A program made the position numbers and the translations under genes. A stretch of 64,000 nucleotides of DNA from assembly GCA_037179385.1 (NCBI GenBank), contig CM074196.1:29037986-29101985 (forward strand), in the 5' to 3' direction. This document shows, one piece after another, positions 13,001-26,600 of the stretch. A model generated the notes under the pieces. It did not search any database. It was not told the DNA's origin and saw only the letters and a list, made by a program, of their open reading frames with translations. The first letter of the stretch is position 1. Each line of letters starts with the position of its first letter. This DNA comes from Holothuria scabra (lineage: Eukaryota; Echinodermata; Holothuroidea; Aspidochirotida; Holothuriidae).

Positions 13001-16000
13001 TCGGGCATTTTGAAACAATTATCGTGTCGGTGAACCGGCATTGTGCAAGTAACCTTATACTTTTACAGTATACTTACGCTTTAATGTAGACGGGTATACG
13101 AAAGGGAGCAGATTTCACATGCCGGGGGATGCAAACTAAGTAGTCATTAAAATTTTTCTTCAAAGCTTGGAGGGAAGTTGTGCGTAATTCGGAAAGTGCT
13201 CGGCAATGCCTTGGGGGTCAGAGAGATAATGAGTCAAGCTTCAGTGAAAACGCAAACCTGCCTCTGCCCGGACCCGCACAAAAGGGGAATGGATGGCTCT
13301 CCTTAGTATCTCAATTATCAAATATTTCTACATGAGGAGGGGGGGGGGGGAGACCCCGCCCCCTCTTTCGCAAATCTGGAAAATGCTGGGACCAAGGCGC
13401 GGGTCACCCGACAGCAATTTCGGATCATAGGATTACAATCCGACTTTTTGCGTCTTAATGAAAATCTCCGGCCATCCCTGGTCGAAAGAGCCAAAATTTC
13501 CATATCTTTGTAAATGTATGATATTCATTGAAGAATTATGAAAATAAAATGTAAACCAATTAATTTGTGATGTCACGCCAGCAAACGGCTTTTCAGTCGT
13601 ACGAGCGTTCGAAGATCGGGATCGATTTTCGAACAAATATTGCCCTGTTGCCTGTTGAGCGACATAAGCAATATATGGGCCTAATGGTAGCAGCACAGTA
13701 TATCGTGAAACACAGCAGATTCTTTTTATCGATATGCCTAGCCTATAGCGTGATGATGATCCCAAGACCAAAGTCTGAAGAAGAAAAAAAATTAGAAAGA
13801 AGTTTGGTGAGATTTAGAAAAAATAGGATCGGATTTCGATTGAAAGTGGGTGTAGATGTGTGACCCGCCCTTATGTAAGGCTTCCCGATGAAATTTTTCA
13901 TATTTCCCCACCCCCGGGGGCATGGGCGCAAATCCCGCGGGGGGGGGGGGCAAGGGGGGCCTTCGCCCCCTCAAGTGAAAAAGTGGGGGGACCAAATCGT
14001 AATTTGGCCCCCCTCCCCCCAAAAAATTTGAGTAGACCTAAAAATATGGTCACCTTTTTTCGTTTTTTTTCATTGGAAAACAGTTTTTCTGAAGCTTTGG
14101 AAACGTCAGAACACAAGAGCTTCCGGGGGCTTTGCCCCCTGGACCCCCACAGGGGCTTTTCCCCTGGATCCCACCAGAAGTCCTTTGGGGCTTCGCGCTC
14201 GCGGTGCCCGCCAAGCGTGCACAGTTTAGTACTCATGGGCACATCATAAGCATTTTCGCCCCCCCTCTCAAACAGAGATTTGCGCCCCTGCCCGGTGCCT
14301 TCCGACAACAGAAAGGCTCTCATAATAGCTCCACCCTTGCTCCAGTATCTCTCAACAGGAGAAAAATAGTCCAGTCCGTTAAAATTTCACTTCCAAATAT
14401 TCCAAAAGGAACTACAAGTTACGGTAATCTATGTTTTTTAATCTGTAGGGTAAGCATCTCAGACGTAAAACTGTGTACGAACCAAAATTATCTAGATGAC
14501 ATTTATTTCATAAAATAGCTTCAACGCATGTGTAAATTATTCCAACTAAGCCCTATTTAATATTTTCAAAAATTATTCTTCCTTAATTTTCCCGTACGAT
14601 ATTTTTTTCTTCAGTTGCATAAGTTGCTTTGGTTGTTGCTAACCTAACAAGTTTACTGTGTGGAAATACGAGCCTAGCCTGTCTCGTGTTTAAAAGAAAC
14701 ATCGAGTGACAGTGCTTTGGATATTGCATGCACTAGTTGCTGTTGTACGTGCAGCAGAGCTAGCGCGTGAAGGTTATAACATGCGATGTAAAATTATTTC
14801 GGGAAATCTAGGCTACGGCATGTATCTATCTATAATTTTAAACCTGTAAATAAGTATCACAAAACCGTACAGTTGGTTCCAACATCAACATAACGAGGGA
14901 AAACACAAAACAAACTGCATTGAGTACTTTTTTATTTCATGTAAAAAGAAAGGAAAGCCTTTTTCACATTAATGCACAACGAAATTTCGTCATTGCGTTC
15001 GTCATTTTGCCGGTTCGTGGTAGATGACCGAGTCCTGGCACGGCATGTATAAACCAAAAACCCCGACATGTGATCTTCATTATATGTACACCTTCTGATT
15101 TCATCGTGTTGTAGTACGAGTAGGCTCTCTATGGAGCAAAATATCGATCTTTTAGGTGAGCCCGGTAACACACAACCTCTACGCTTTTGTGTTACAAATC
15201 AGATTAAATCAAGGCCAAGAACAACCTTTGCATAATTCGGAAACGATCGTGAACAGGCAGAAGGTGCACAAGCACTAATGAGTCACGCTTCAGTGAACAT
15301 CCTTACGTCCTCTCCGGGCAGTTTGGTTCAAGTGAGAAAGGCAGTGATCCCTTAATTGGGCTAAGTTAGCCCAATTGGGGCCTAATGAGAGCCCACTGAC
15401 AAAACTGATTGGGCCCCAATGGAGAGCCCAATTTGGCCCCAAATGGGACCCAATATGGTGCGCTGGAAGGGGTTGGAGTGAGACTTCTCTGTTGTTTCAA
15501 AATTGCTGTTAAAATAGTAACATAATAGACTTATATGGTTCCTTCATGTCTATTTTGACTTGAAAATGTATGATAATTTTAAATGTTGTGAACAATACAT
15601 CAGATTTCAATTGAAATAGCTAGGAATAGTTGTGACCTTTTGAACATACTGTACATAAAATCTTGATTTGTGCATAGATTCTTCCAGTTTATGAGGATGG
15701 TCATAATTTAGTTTAGAGAGGGTTTTCACTTCCATGCTGTGAAACTCCTTTTACAGTTCCAATCCCAAGTTGACAGGCACAACTGCTGAAGAGAGAATTA
15801 ATACTTTGCCTGACTCTGTCAGTTTTGTGGTATCCTTACTGCTCTTGCTCACAAAATATTTCGGTAACTCTTCTAGGAGAAGTAATCAAACCTACTCAGC
15901 AACAATTAAGATGAGGTTTTAGGGCACAGTTTCTAACCATTTGCTTTAAAGGCCAAATTCTCTCACCCCGAACAGTACCAATTCTCCGAACCTTCTTACT

Positions 16001-19000
16001 TAAGCCCCTCCCACAATTGTCCAAAATTCATCCTCATCCAGACACAAACTAAGTTTATTGCTTCGGAGTGAGTATAAAAAAGCTAAACGTGCATAATCAA
16101 AACACTATCAGTACAGTTCATGCTGTGAAATATAAGCTTTGGTACTCTGCATTGTTTGAATTAGCTGTCAATCAAAGAGCTGAGCCAATTGAGAATTTTG
16201 GTAAACCCCTATAAGAACTGTAGTTTGGGGTGAGAGGATTGGTACCTTAAGTCTGCTGGCCATGCCCTTATGAAATTATTTTTATGGAACAAATTCATAT
16301 CAAATCATGTGAGTGATTTTCCATTTTTCTAATTTTTTGTAAATTTTATGCTGCAACTTTTTAAAGGTTTCCTGTTCAACCAATTTTGTTTTACAAGTAT
16401 TTTTACTCTAGAACATTCTTCTACTTCTAACAGCCTGAAAAGAACTGATTGTTTCCACTCTAACTGGTTATCTTTGGTAGATTTTTTCATATTTGTTTAA
16501 TACTTTTGACATTTACATATTTTAAACAAAGTAATTCAATCATGGGATGCAATAAAGGAGCTCAATTTTCTCTGCTACACTAAAACCATCATCAATTGTA
16601 ATGTCTAGAAAGCACCAAATCTGAAAGCAATAATGGCATGACCAAACTCCATACCTGACTTGAAATAAAATGTGGCCTCAAATCCAAGGTGCCCATTGTA
16701 ATTTTCAGATGGTGGGACTGGGAATATTCTCAGTCCTTGAACATCATACTTTCTATCAAACTTGGTCTCTCCTAAAGTGACAACCTGAAATACAGAATTT
16801 AAAAAGAAAAGACACATCATTAGGTTCACATGATCAGTTTGGGAAATAACTGCTTTGGGGAATGTAAAAATGATCGAAAATGCACCAATTGCCAACCTAA
16901 ATCACCGATGAGAATCACCAATTGGAGGAAATTTTGCCTCTCTTAGAGCATGAATATTATGAGCAGCACAAGTGTCTACCTACCTCATGACAGTTGTTGT
17001 TGATTTTTTAAATAAATGTGTAGGTCCAAAGGTTGTTACATGGACTGTCACTTATGTTTATGGAAGCCATTGGTACTGATATGACAATGCTAGTACATTA
17101 CAAGTATTAAATTCTATGGTTTCAATCACATTAATATTGCAATGGCAACTTGTGCCGTGACAATGTTAAAAATTTTGCAATGATCAGGGTAGATCTACAG
17201 TGGTGCTATCATTGCTAATTAATTGCATGTCATTACACTGCCTGTTCCAAAATAGCATGCAAGTGCATGTGAGTACATCCAGACATGTCTGGCAAAAATA
17301 CTGCTGACCATTATTATGGTCCTTGGTAGGACAACAAGCAAGGGGGAATTACACCAGTCCAACAAAATTGTCTGTCATGTCTCACCACTCAACAAAAGCT
17401 AACTTAGCACCATTTTTTATCTTGCCTTGAAACATGCAATGGACACACACTCACACACACAACACATCACCTCACACATTTCTTCTGACTTTGCCAAGGC
17501 AGGACTCAAAATAATCTACGACTGTGTCCATTTGTAAGTTTATTTTGAGTCAGGCAACATGATGAAATGTTCCCTCTTACTTTTTGTTACATTCTTCCTC
17601 TCTGCCTGATTACCTCTTATCACTTCAGGGAGGAAAAGAAGTCTGCTACATGCAGACTTGATTAAGTCAAGTTTCATACCTGATTTGATGACTGACAGTA
17701 AAAGATGTCTTTCAATACACAAAAAGTTACGTAACATTTGGGGTTAGCTTACAGGTCAGTCAGCATGTGTTAATTGCTTTTCATGCAGTGTGAACACAAT
17801 GAAAGCATAGCTCATCTGAGGTCACAAATCATGTAACAAACTCAGATATTAGTTACACCCCATACCACCTTCAATGTACTGGGGTGTCCACGTTGCTTTT
17901 TCAAGAAGCGACGCCACAGTTTGAAGGTATTGCTTAGTTCTTAAAATAACAGCAGACCAATCTGGAAAGACAGATCAACTACTTTAACAATTTCAACTTA
18001 CAATATTTTCACCGCTAAGACCAAGAATAGGTTCAAACTCCTTTCCGTCAGTACTTTTTTGCATTTGGAAATTTTCAACACTGGAATCTTCTAAGGCTTT
18101 AATTTCAATGCTAACTAGAGTAATGCGATGGTTGTGGGGAGAGTTAAACTCTACATAAGGATTGCCAGGTTCATCAATGTCAGTAACAAGATCCCACTTA
18201 ACATATCCATGGCCTTCTATACTCCCTGGAACTGAGATCTTTGTAGTGGTACCAATCATATCTGAAAATGTTGAAAAACCAAGAAAGCCAAAAGGCTTAG
18301 TGATTCCTTGCTGCTGAAATGTAAAGCCTTTTTTCACATTGACATTGCTTTGCAATGTTTTTCAATTAACAGGGCTCCATAATGTGCCCACAAAGTACAC
18401 ATGCAAGGCATCCAATCTTGAGATCCCCCTTGCCTGTCGTGAACCCAAATGACATTTGACCTCCACCAAAAACTTCTGGGACCATGTATTCACTATGTAC
18501 CATCTCATGACAAGTTACAGGACCCTACAAGTGATCTTACTTGAAAGACTGTGCAGGAAAGCTTGTCAGGCTTTGTACATGCTGACTCCAAATGAACTTT
18601 GACCTTTGGGAAATTCAATAGGGATCATCTACTAAATATGACCAATCCACACACTAAATATGAGCACAGTCACATGTATCGTTCTTGAGATACCGTGTTT
18701 ACGAGGTTTTGACCTCTCATGACCCCAAATGACCTTTGACCTCCACCAAAAACAATAGGGAACATCTACTCAATATGGCCAACACACTCGCCAAATATGA
18801 GCACAATCACATGTACCGTTCTTGAGATATCAAGTTTACAAAGTTTTGACCTTTTGACCTCTGGTGACCCCAAATGACCTTCAATATCCACAAAAATCGA
18901 TAGGGATCTACTCAATATGGCCAATGCACAAACCAAATAGAAGATTAGTCACACTTACCCTTCTTGAGATACCATGTTTACAAGCAATTTCTAAGGAATT

Positions 19001-19734
19001 TACCTATTAACCTCTTGTGACCCCAAATGACCTTTGACCTCCACGAAAATCGATAGGGATGATCTACTCGATATGGCCAATGCACACACCAAATATGAGC
19101 ATAGTCACATGTACTGTTCTCGAGTTATCTTGTTTACGAGGTTTTGACCTTTTGACCTCTCGTGACCCCAAATGACCTTTGGTCTCCACCAAAAACAATA
19201 TGGATCATCTACTTAATATGACCAACCCACACAACAAATATGAGCATAGTCACATGTACCGTTCTTGAGATATCGTGTTTACGAAGTTTTGACCTTATGA
19301 CCTCTGGTGACCCCAAATGACCTTTGATCTCCACGAAAATTGATAGGGATCATTAACCCAATATGGCCAATACACACACCAAATATGAGATAAGTCACAC
19401 TTACCCTTCTTGAGATACCATGTTTACAAGAATTTTTCTAAGGAATTTACCTATTGACCTCTCGTGACCCCAAATGACCTTTGACCTCCACGAAAATCGA
19501 TAGGGAACATCTACTCAATATGACCAACCCACACAACAAATATGAGCATAGTCACCTGTACCATTCTCCAGTTATTGTGTTTACGAAGATTTTGACCTCT
19601 CGTGACCCCAAATGACCTTTGATCTTCACCAAAAACAATAGGGATCATCTACTCAACATAGCCAATGCACACACCAAATATGAGGTTAGTCACACTTACC
19701 CTTCTTGAGATATCGTGTTTACAAGCCAAAGCAT

Positions 19735-19767
<33 letters not shown>

Positions 19768-20625
19768 GACATAACCATCGCATAGATTCCTTGCCTGCCT
19801 TCGGCAAGGAATCAAAAACGAAAACATAAGAAATAAAATAAATTAAACTTATCATATAAACAATTACATAAAATTAACCATAGATCTGAAGTGCCTCTTG
19901 TGTTTGTAAGTCTTTACAGTATCTTGAATGGATTAATAATGACTTGAGGAGCTGCAGAAATACTGCATACACAAAAAATTGGATATGAAAATATTTGCTC
20001 CAACCCCCTTAATTTTTTGCTGCATTTACTATGTGATATTAAACAGCCAAACAATTCATCTTTTAAACCTGGCCTTGGCCCTAGTTATTCAAATTATAAG
20101 TAAAACCAACTTTTGAATTGATAGAGGACCCATGAAAATGTTACAAGCCATTTTGGATGTTTTCCCAATTTTACAGCAGGTGACCTCAAATGACTTTTGA
20201 CCTCTACCAAAACAATAGGCTTCTTCCCCTCAACATCAGAAATGCATGTACCAAATTTATAAAAAGTATCAGTTGCTCCTATCTTGAGATATTGTGTTTT
20301 CAAGGAATTTTGGACGTTTTTGCAATTTTAGAGCAGGTGACCTAAAATGACCTTTGACCTCTACCAAAAACAATAGGGTTCTTCTTCTCAACATCACAAA
20401 TCTATATACCAAATATGAAAAGAGTCGGCTACTCCTATCTTTAGATATCTTGTTTACAAGCCATCTTAGAAGTTTTTGCAATTTTACAGCAGGTGACCTC
20501 AAATCACCTTTGACCTCCACCAAAAACAATAGGCTTCTTCCTCTCAACATGACAAATCTATATACCAAACATGAAAAGCATCGGACATTCCTACCTTGAG
20601 ATATCGTGTTTACAAGCAAGTGTCA

Positions 20626-20663
<38 letters not shown>

Positions 20664-23600
20664 AACCCATATACACGAAAGGTTGTCATGGAAACTAAAC
20701 AACTCAGACTAAGTGGACTTACTGCGATCAGTGTATAGATAGATTTCCATTCCAATGCCACCTGTCATATCTGTTGGAGTGATCAGGACATACTTGCACT
20801 TTAGTGGCTCTGTAAACACATGTTCAACTATATCAGCATCATTTGTATTGCCATTCAATATCTGTACAAAAACAAAAAAAGGTTTAAACCATATTATTCT
20901 ATACCAACCTAATTAAATAAAATTCACATTCACTGAGATTTGACCTATCCTCTAGAACAGGAGTGACCAATTTTTGGGAACAAGGGGGTCGAATTTTGTG
21001 GATGTTACTATATTAGGGTTGTGGTGCACATGGGAGGTTTACAGGATGCTTGCACCCTCACCCATCTTTCCCCCATTAAGTTACCTGTTTGGCAGATGCA
21101 CATGCACTATGAGCTTGACATGATGAAACTTTCTTTCTTACTTTTTTGAAACATAATTCTTCTCTGGCTGATTACATGTTATCCCCTCCAGGAGGAAATG
21201 AAGCACACTACACTGCCTACACCTGATATAGTGAGGTTTCATATCTGATTAATAGACTGGCTTTACCAGATATACCGCCAAAATACAAAAAAAGTTGTAA
21301 GTAACAATTGAGATTAGCTAACAGGCCATTCAAGTATGTGTTAATTGCTTTTCATGCAATGTGAACATGATGAAAGCATTGATCATTTGAGGGCACAAAC
21401 CATGTAAGAAACTCAAATATCAGAGATATCGAGACATCTTTCATAATATTGTGGACTAAGCTTCAGCATTGCATATTCAAGGTAAACCAAGCAGTAATCC
21501 CAAGTACATTTCATATTTAAGGGTAAAAGTACTGTCACATGACTCTCAAGAGCCAATCATGAAACAGGACAGTATACTACAACACTACTTCAATTGGGAT
21601 GACATCATTTCCTGTTTAAAGACCATAATTCATCAGCTCAATGTCATGCATATTTATATATACATGATCAACAATTAACATCTTTTGGAGAACAATCAGA
21701 ACACCTCACCAACGGAGACTAATTTGGCCACCCCTGATCTATCTATGGGGGGGGGGGAAGAAATGATTCTGACCCTTTTTTCAATTTTTGCAATATGGGA
21801 ATATCTACACTCAAACAGTAGCACTTTTTACACAAATTTATGCAACCTTTACTGTTGCTGCCAAAACTATCAGCACATTGGTATATGCACCAACTCACAA
21901 ACTGTAAAGATCTCCAAATGATAAATATAATTGGTTGTTTCCATCACTATCTTTTGATGTAGCATATTTCAGGTGTATCATATAACTTCTAGTCATGCTG
22001 TGACGTCGCTTCTTGAAAAAGCAACATAGACACCCCAGTACATCAAAGGCAGTATGGGGTGTAACTAATATCTGAGTTTGTTACATGATATGTGACCTCA
22101 AATGAGCTACATGCTTTCATTGTGTTCACACTGCGTTAAAAGCAATTAACACATGCTGACTGACCTGTTAGCTAACCCCAAAAGGTTACGTAACTTTTTG
22201 CGTATTGAAACACATCTTTTACCGTCAATCAATAAATCATATATGAAACTTGACTTAACCAAGTCTGCATGTAGTGGGCTTCTTTTCCTCCTTGAAGCGA
22301 TAACAGTTAATCAGGCAGAAATGAACGATGTAACTAAAATTAAGAGGGAACATTTCATCATGTGAAGGAGATCAATTGTCCAGGAGGTAAAGTTCCTCTT
22401 TTCCTCCCTACATGTTAAAAGTATATGTCTAAATCAGTCACTGTGGTGCATGCAAAGATGTTACTTTTCCAAGCTATGCTTTCCAAATTTCTGATCATTT
22501 TTAGTATTATTTAATGTTTATTTCATACCTCAGTCAGAAAATCAGACCATTCAAATTTGGGGGTTTTAAAGCTCAGAAAATAAATGGAACTTCTACACCA
22601 GACAGAACAGCTTCAGGCGGAAAAATTTTCTTAAGTATTTTCGAGAGCACAGCTTTTTCTAGTTTGCGGCAGATCACAGATTTATATTCTACCCAATGTG
22701 CTTCTACTGAATATTCTAAACAGCCCAGTGACCACAAGTAGTTCACTGAGCACGCTTATGAGTAGTCTCTCCCCATGGCTGTCTCATTAACTTGCCCAGT
22801 GGACAGCTGCTGGTGTTCACATGGCTATTCAGTTAGTTAAATGGTGTTTTAAGGCCCAGTTTCCAACCAATTGGGTCAAGTCAAGCTGGCAAAAGTCTTC
22901 CCAGGAAAAAAAAATTCCAGTTGAAACCTGTCTGTTGAAGAGGTTCTACCAGGTACTGTAGAACAGGAGATTTGTTAGCCTGCGTAGAGCCTCTGTGGCC
23001 GCGGCCCCCTTTAGGCTGCGGCCCCTCAGAGCCTGCCGGCGATGGTCAGAAATTTCGTTCAATGAGCCCAAAGTTGATCCTCTAAATATTCATGAGTACT
23101 ATTAAACCAAAATTGGTCTATTCCTGAGGTAGGCAGTGCTCAATGGCTAAATCCGAGCAATGCTACGTTGAACACAAAGACGTTTCAACCAAACAAAAAC
23201 ATAGGCTTATTACGTCCATAAGAGCTTTTAATTTAGATGGAAGTCTTGATCATGGACAGCCTCTTTCAAACAATAACAACTTTCATCAAAAAGTGGATTT
23301 AAAAACAGTAATCTTTTGGCAATCGAACTATCTTTTCCCGTGGCTGTGTGATCGATTGCTCTTAATTAACCGCTGTACTGTGTGTGTTTGTATATGTTTG
23401 CATCGTACCACACAATACCAGTGTCGGATAAATTCGATCACCATGTACTGTGTGTACAATGGTGCAAGTGTGTGCTTGTTAAATAAACATTATCAGCCTT
23501 GCTTCAACCAATCCACGCAGAGTAATGTAAATGAAGTTTCCGTAAGTTTTCTACACAGTTGAACAGATTTGGTGCCAATTAACGCCGGCGGACGTCAATT

Positions 23601-26600
23601 TTTTCGTAGCCATGAGCTGGACGAAAAAGTTCGTCCACCCTGCGGGCTAGAGATTTGTAACAAATCAACAGGTTTAAACAGGATTGTAACAGGTACAAAA
23701 AGAAACCTGCGCTGTTAGCTTTTTTGGTGTTACCTGCTGACACCTGTTGACTTTCATCACTCCAGCAGGTATTTGAACATTGCCTGTTAATATCTGTTAT
23801 ACCTGTTCAAACCTGTTGGAACTTCAACAGGTCTCAACAGGAATTTTCTCCTGGGAATTTTTCCAGTTGTGGCCCACTAGCTTGTTTTCCCTATTCCATT
23901 GTTCACCCTGATCAGCACCAAACACAGTGACAGAACATTCCACTTTTAAAGTCTTTGGTATGACCCAGCCAGGACTCAAACTCCTGACCTCCTGACTGTC
24001 AGAAGTCAGATGCTCTAACCACTTGACCATGCAAATGGCTGTTCAGAATATTAAGTGGGAGCACACTGTGTAGAGTAGTAATCTGCTTACTGCCGGGGAC
24101 TAGAAAAAGTTAATGCTTTCTTACATATTCAGGGCCACTTTTTGAGAAGTGGGTTCTGCATTCTAGATGGTATGATGATATCCAGGAACCATCAATGCCT
24201 CTGGTCTCAATGCGTGTCACGTGAGATTCCCCATGAAAGTAGAATATGAAAGAAGAATCTGCAACAGGGTCAGGATCCTGCCATTTGTCATATATGTAAT
24301 GGCCACTCAATTCAACAATGTCCATAATCTTGATCTCATTGTCAGTGTCTGCCAAAGAAAATAAAAATAATACAACAGAGGCATTGTGGGTAAATGTATA
24401 GTAATGTTACAAACTATATCACATTGTGCATTTGATTGGCTAAAAAGATTCTTTTATCTTTAGCTGGCTTTGCACCAGAGCCAATTCCAGCAAATTAAAA
24501 CAATCTGACCAAACTCTCATCACGGTGGTTACAACTGGGTACTAATTGATAGAGAGCTACAATACTGGACAAAATTATTTCAGTGTACACTTCCTGACCC
24601 CTTATGCTGTCAAATATTTTCATCCTGTGGTCCCTGCCATCCCTTATTCAATGTTGGGAAAAAAGAAGAGACAGTGCACTTTTTGCCCAAGGGCACACCT
24701 TTCATCCACCCTCGAAACCAACATTGAGATAGGTTGCAGGGTACTGTATATGCATGTCCCAGACAATTTTGTCCAGGATTGTCTGAACGCCTGTACAAAG
24801 GTATAGGAGAAGTCTTGTTTTGACTTTCAGGGAAAACTTTTCAATGGCAATGGGGGAAAGTAAGAATGAAATAATACAGTAAATATTATTTACGACCTAC
24901 CCTGAAGAGCAGCACAGAAAATTTGGACAGGAAAAACAAATTCGCAACAGCTGAATATTACCTGGAAGGAAAAATCTTTGACGAATCTTCGACCACCTTG
25001 GCTTAAAAATGTAAATGAGTGGGTCAATTGTTAACTCCCATTGACTTATGGGGAAGTGGTCAAGTGGTCAACTGCTTCATACACTGGTCAATCATGGAGC
25101 CATTTAGATTTTATTTTATGTATTGTCAAAATACAAAAAATAGATTTAATAGGGGTGAGGGTAGGTTTCTTTGCATCACTGCTTCATTGACTAAACTTGT
25201 AAGGCAGTCAGGGTTTTTCTCTAGTACAGAACTAGCAAATTACTGGCTTTGCTGAGATGACTGGCCATGTTTTCATCTTAGACTTATCATAGCTAGCTGT
25301 ACTTATGTGCCCTCACATGCACTGGCATGTATATTAATACATTACATAGGCAGCTCTGCAGGGACATTTTATAACTTTCTTTAAAGGCCCAATTCTCTCA
25401 CCCCAAACAGTACCAATTCTCCTAACCTTCTTACTAAAGCCCCTCCCACAATGGTCTGAAATACACCCTCCTCCAGACACAATCTCAATTTATTGCTTCA
25501 GGGTGAGTATAGAAAGCTCAATGTGTATAATCAAAACACTCTCAGAACAGTTTGTGCTGTGTAATATAAGTTTTGGTACTCTGCATTGTTTGAATTAGCA
25601 GTCAATCAAAAAGCTGAGCCAACTGAGAGTTTCTGTTACCCTATACTAGAAGTGTAGTTTGGGGTGAGAGGATTGGCCCTTTAAGGTCCTATTTCATGTA
25701 TAAAGCATTCCTTCCGCCTCAGACAGTAAACAGCTGTAATATTCTATGAAGTATATCTTACACCATGGGCTATTGTGTCCTTTCATACCCTTCTTTTCAC
25801 CCCATCCCTCACATCTTTACAGTATATGCTTCTATAATTGTCAGCATGGCTAGAGTGAAAACCATATTTTTTAAGCCACAGGGGGCCGACATGACATTCT
25901 CTATAAAATTCAGTATTCCTGTGTTCTGTTCTCTCAAATATATCTGTATCTCACTTTCTTTTATAATTACTCGCCCACTCCTTTCACTCCCCTCCTACAT
26001 CACCCCATCAAATGCTGAACACTGTAATATTTGCAATTTTCTTCTGTCCAATACCTTTGCACAGGCATTCAGAGAATCCTGGACAAAATTATTGGGGCAC
26101 TTCCTGACCTGTCACATAGTTTCAGCATGTTTTCTCAGTCATGCCTTGTTCAGTGTTGAGAAAAATGAAGAGTGTGCTCTTCTATCCACCCTCAAAACCA
26201 ACATATGGGGCCCTGGGGATTTGTGTCCGATAATTTTGTCCAGGATTGTAGCTACCAAAAGAATTGAGTACACACAATTAATTGACCAAGTCACCATGCA
26301 TGTGATTGTAGCTGCACTGATGTCCCTCAGTTGTACCAGTTTCAAGTAAACACATACAACAAAAACGGATTGTGTTATAATATAATTAAGTATCCAACAA
26401 TAGAACATTATGGAGAAGTGAAAATAATACTTTGAAAAAATTTGAAGTTGACTTAAACAGATTAATATATATTTTACACCTAATATTTTAGGGGTGATAG
26501 GGTAGAGGAATCAGAATAAGCAGGGCTTTCTAACGTCCCACATACAGTAGCAATTTGCGTGTCATAATAATTTTTTTTTTATTTATATTGAAAAGGTTGC

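Larger units (their letters stand above)
8297..15467. mobile_element. About 7.2-kb interval bounded by inverted terminal sequence
   Basis: At 8478-8515 the sequence starts GGGATCACTGCC and CTCACTTG, and its reverse complement recurs at 15314-15351 with about 33 of 38 positions equal. Outside both, GGGCCCAATTGGGG-like words fill 8300-8477 and 15352-15467, and the outermost bases (CCAGC / GCTGG) mirror each other. The inside has no supported exon, keeps more CpG than the flanks to its left and right, and holds the 9160-10680 tandem repeat. I read it as one large non-autonomous DNA transposon in intron 5/linker. No clean target duplication was found. Confidence 0.5.

Noticed and set aside
13860..14518. 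Overlapping open frames of about 130 codons on both strands
   Set aside because: They cross a GC-rich MITE. The products are low-complexity glycine/proline runs created by G and C tracts.
18385..20619. Regular spaced repeats as a CRISPR-like array
   Set aside because: The unit is about 140 bp with diverged sequence throughout, in an intron-bearing animal gene. It is a minisatellite.
20269..20619. 116-codon minus-strand frame with repeated motifs
   Set aside because: The repeated peptide simply reflects the DR1 minisatellite units.
23143..23562. 139-codon plus-strand frame as a transposase
   Set aside because: No DDE/DDD motif pattern or zinc-finger part is visible. It is left as an unsupported frame inside the transposon.
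23824..24032. A genuine tRNA gene on the minus strand
   Set aside because: It has A- and B-box-like parts but is fused to a repeated SINE body found at several loci.
25765..26349. Longest open frame (194 codons, +) as a gene
   Set aside because: It runs through a Tc1/mariner-type MITE (26074-26248), has no recognisable domain and lies in an intron of the minus-strand gene.
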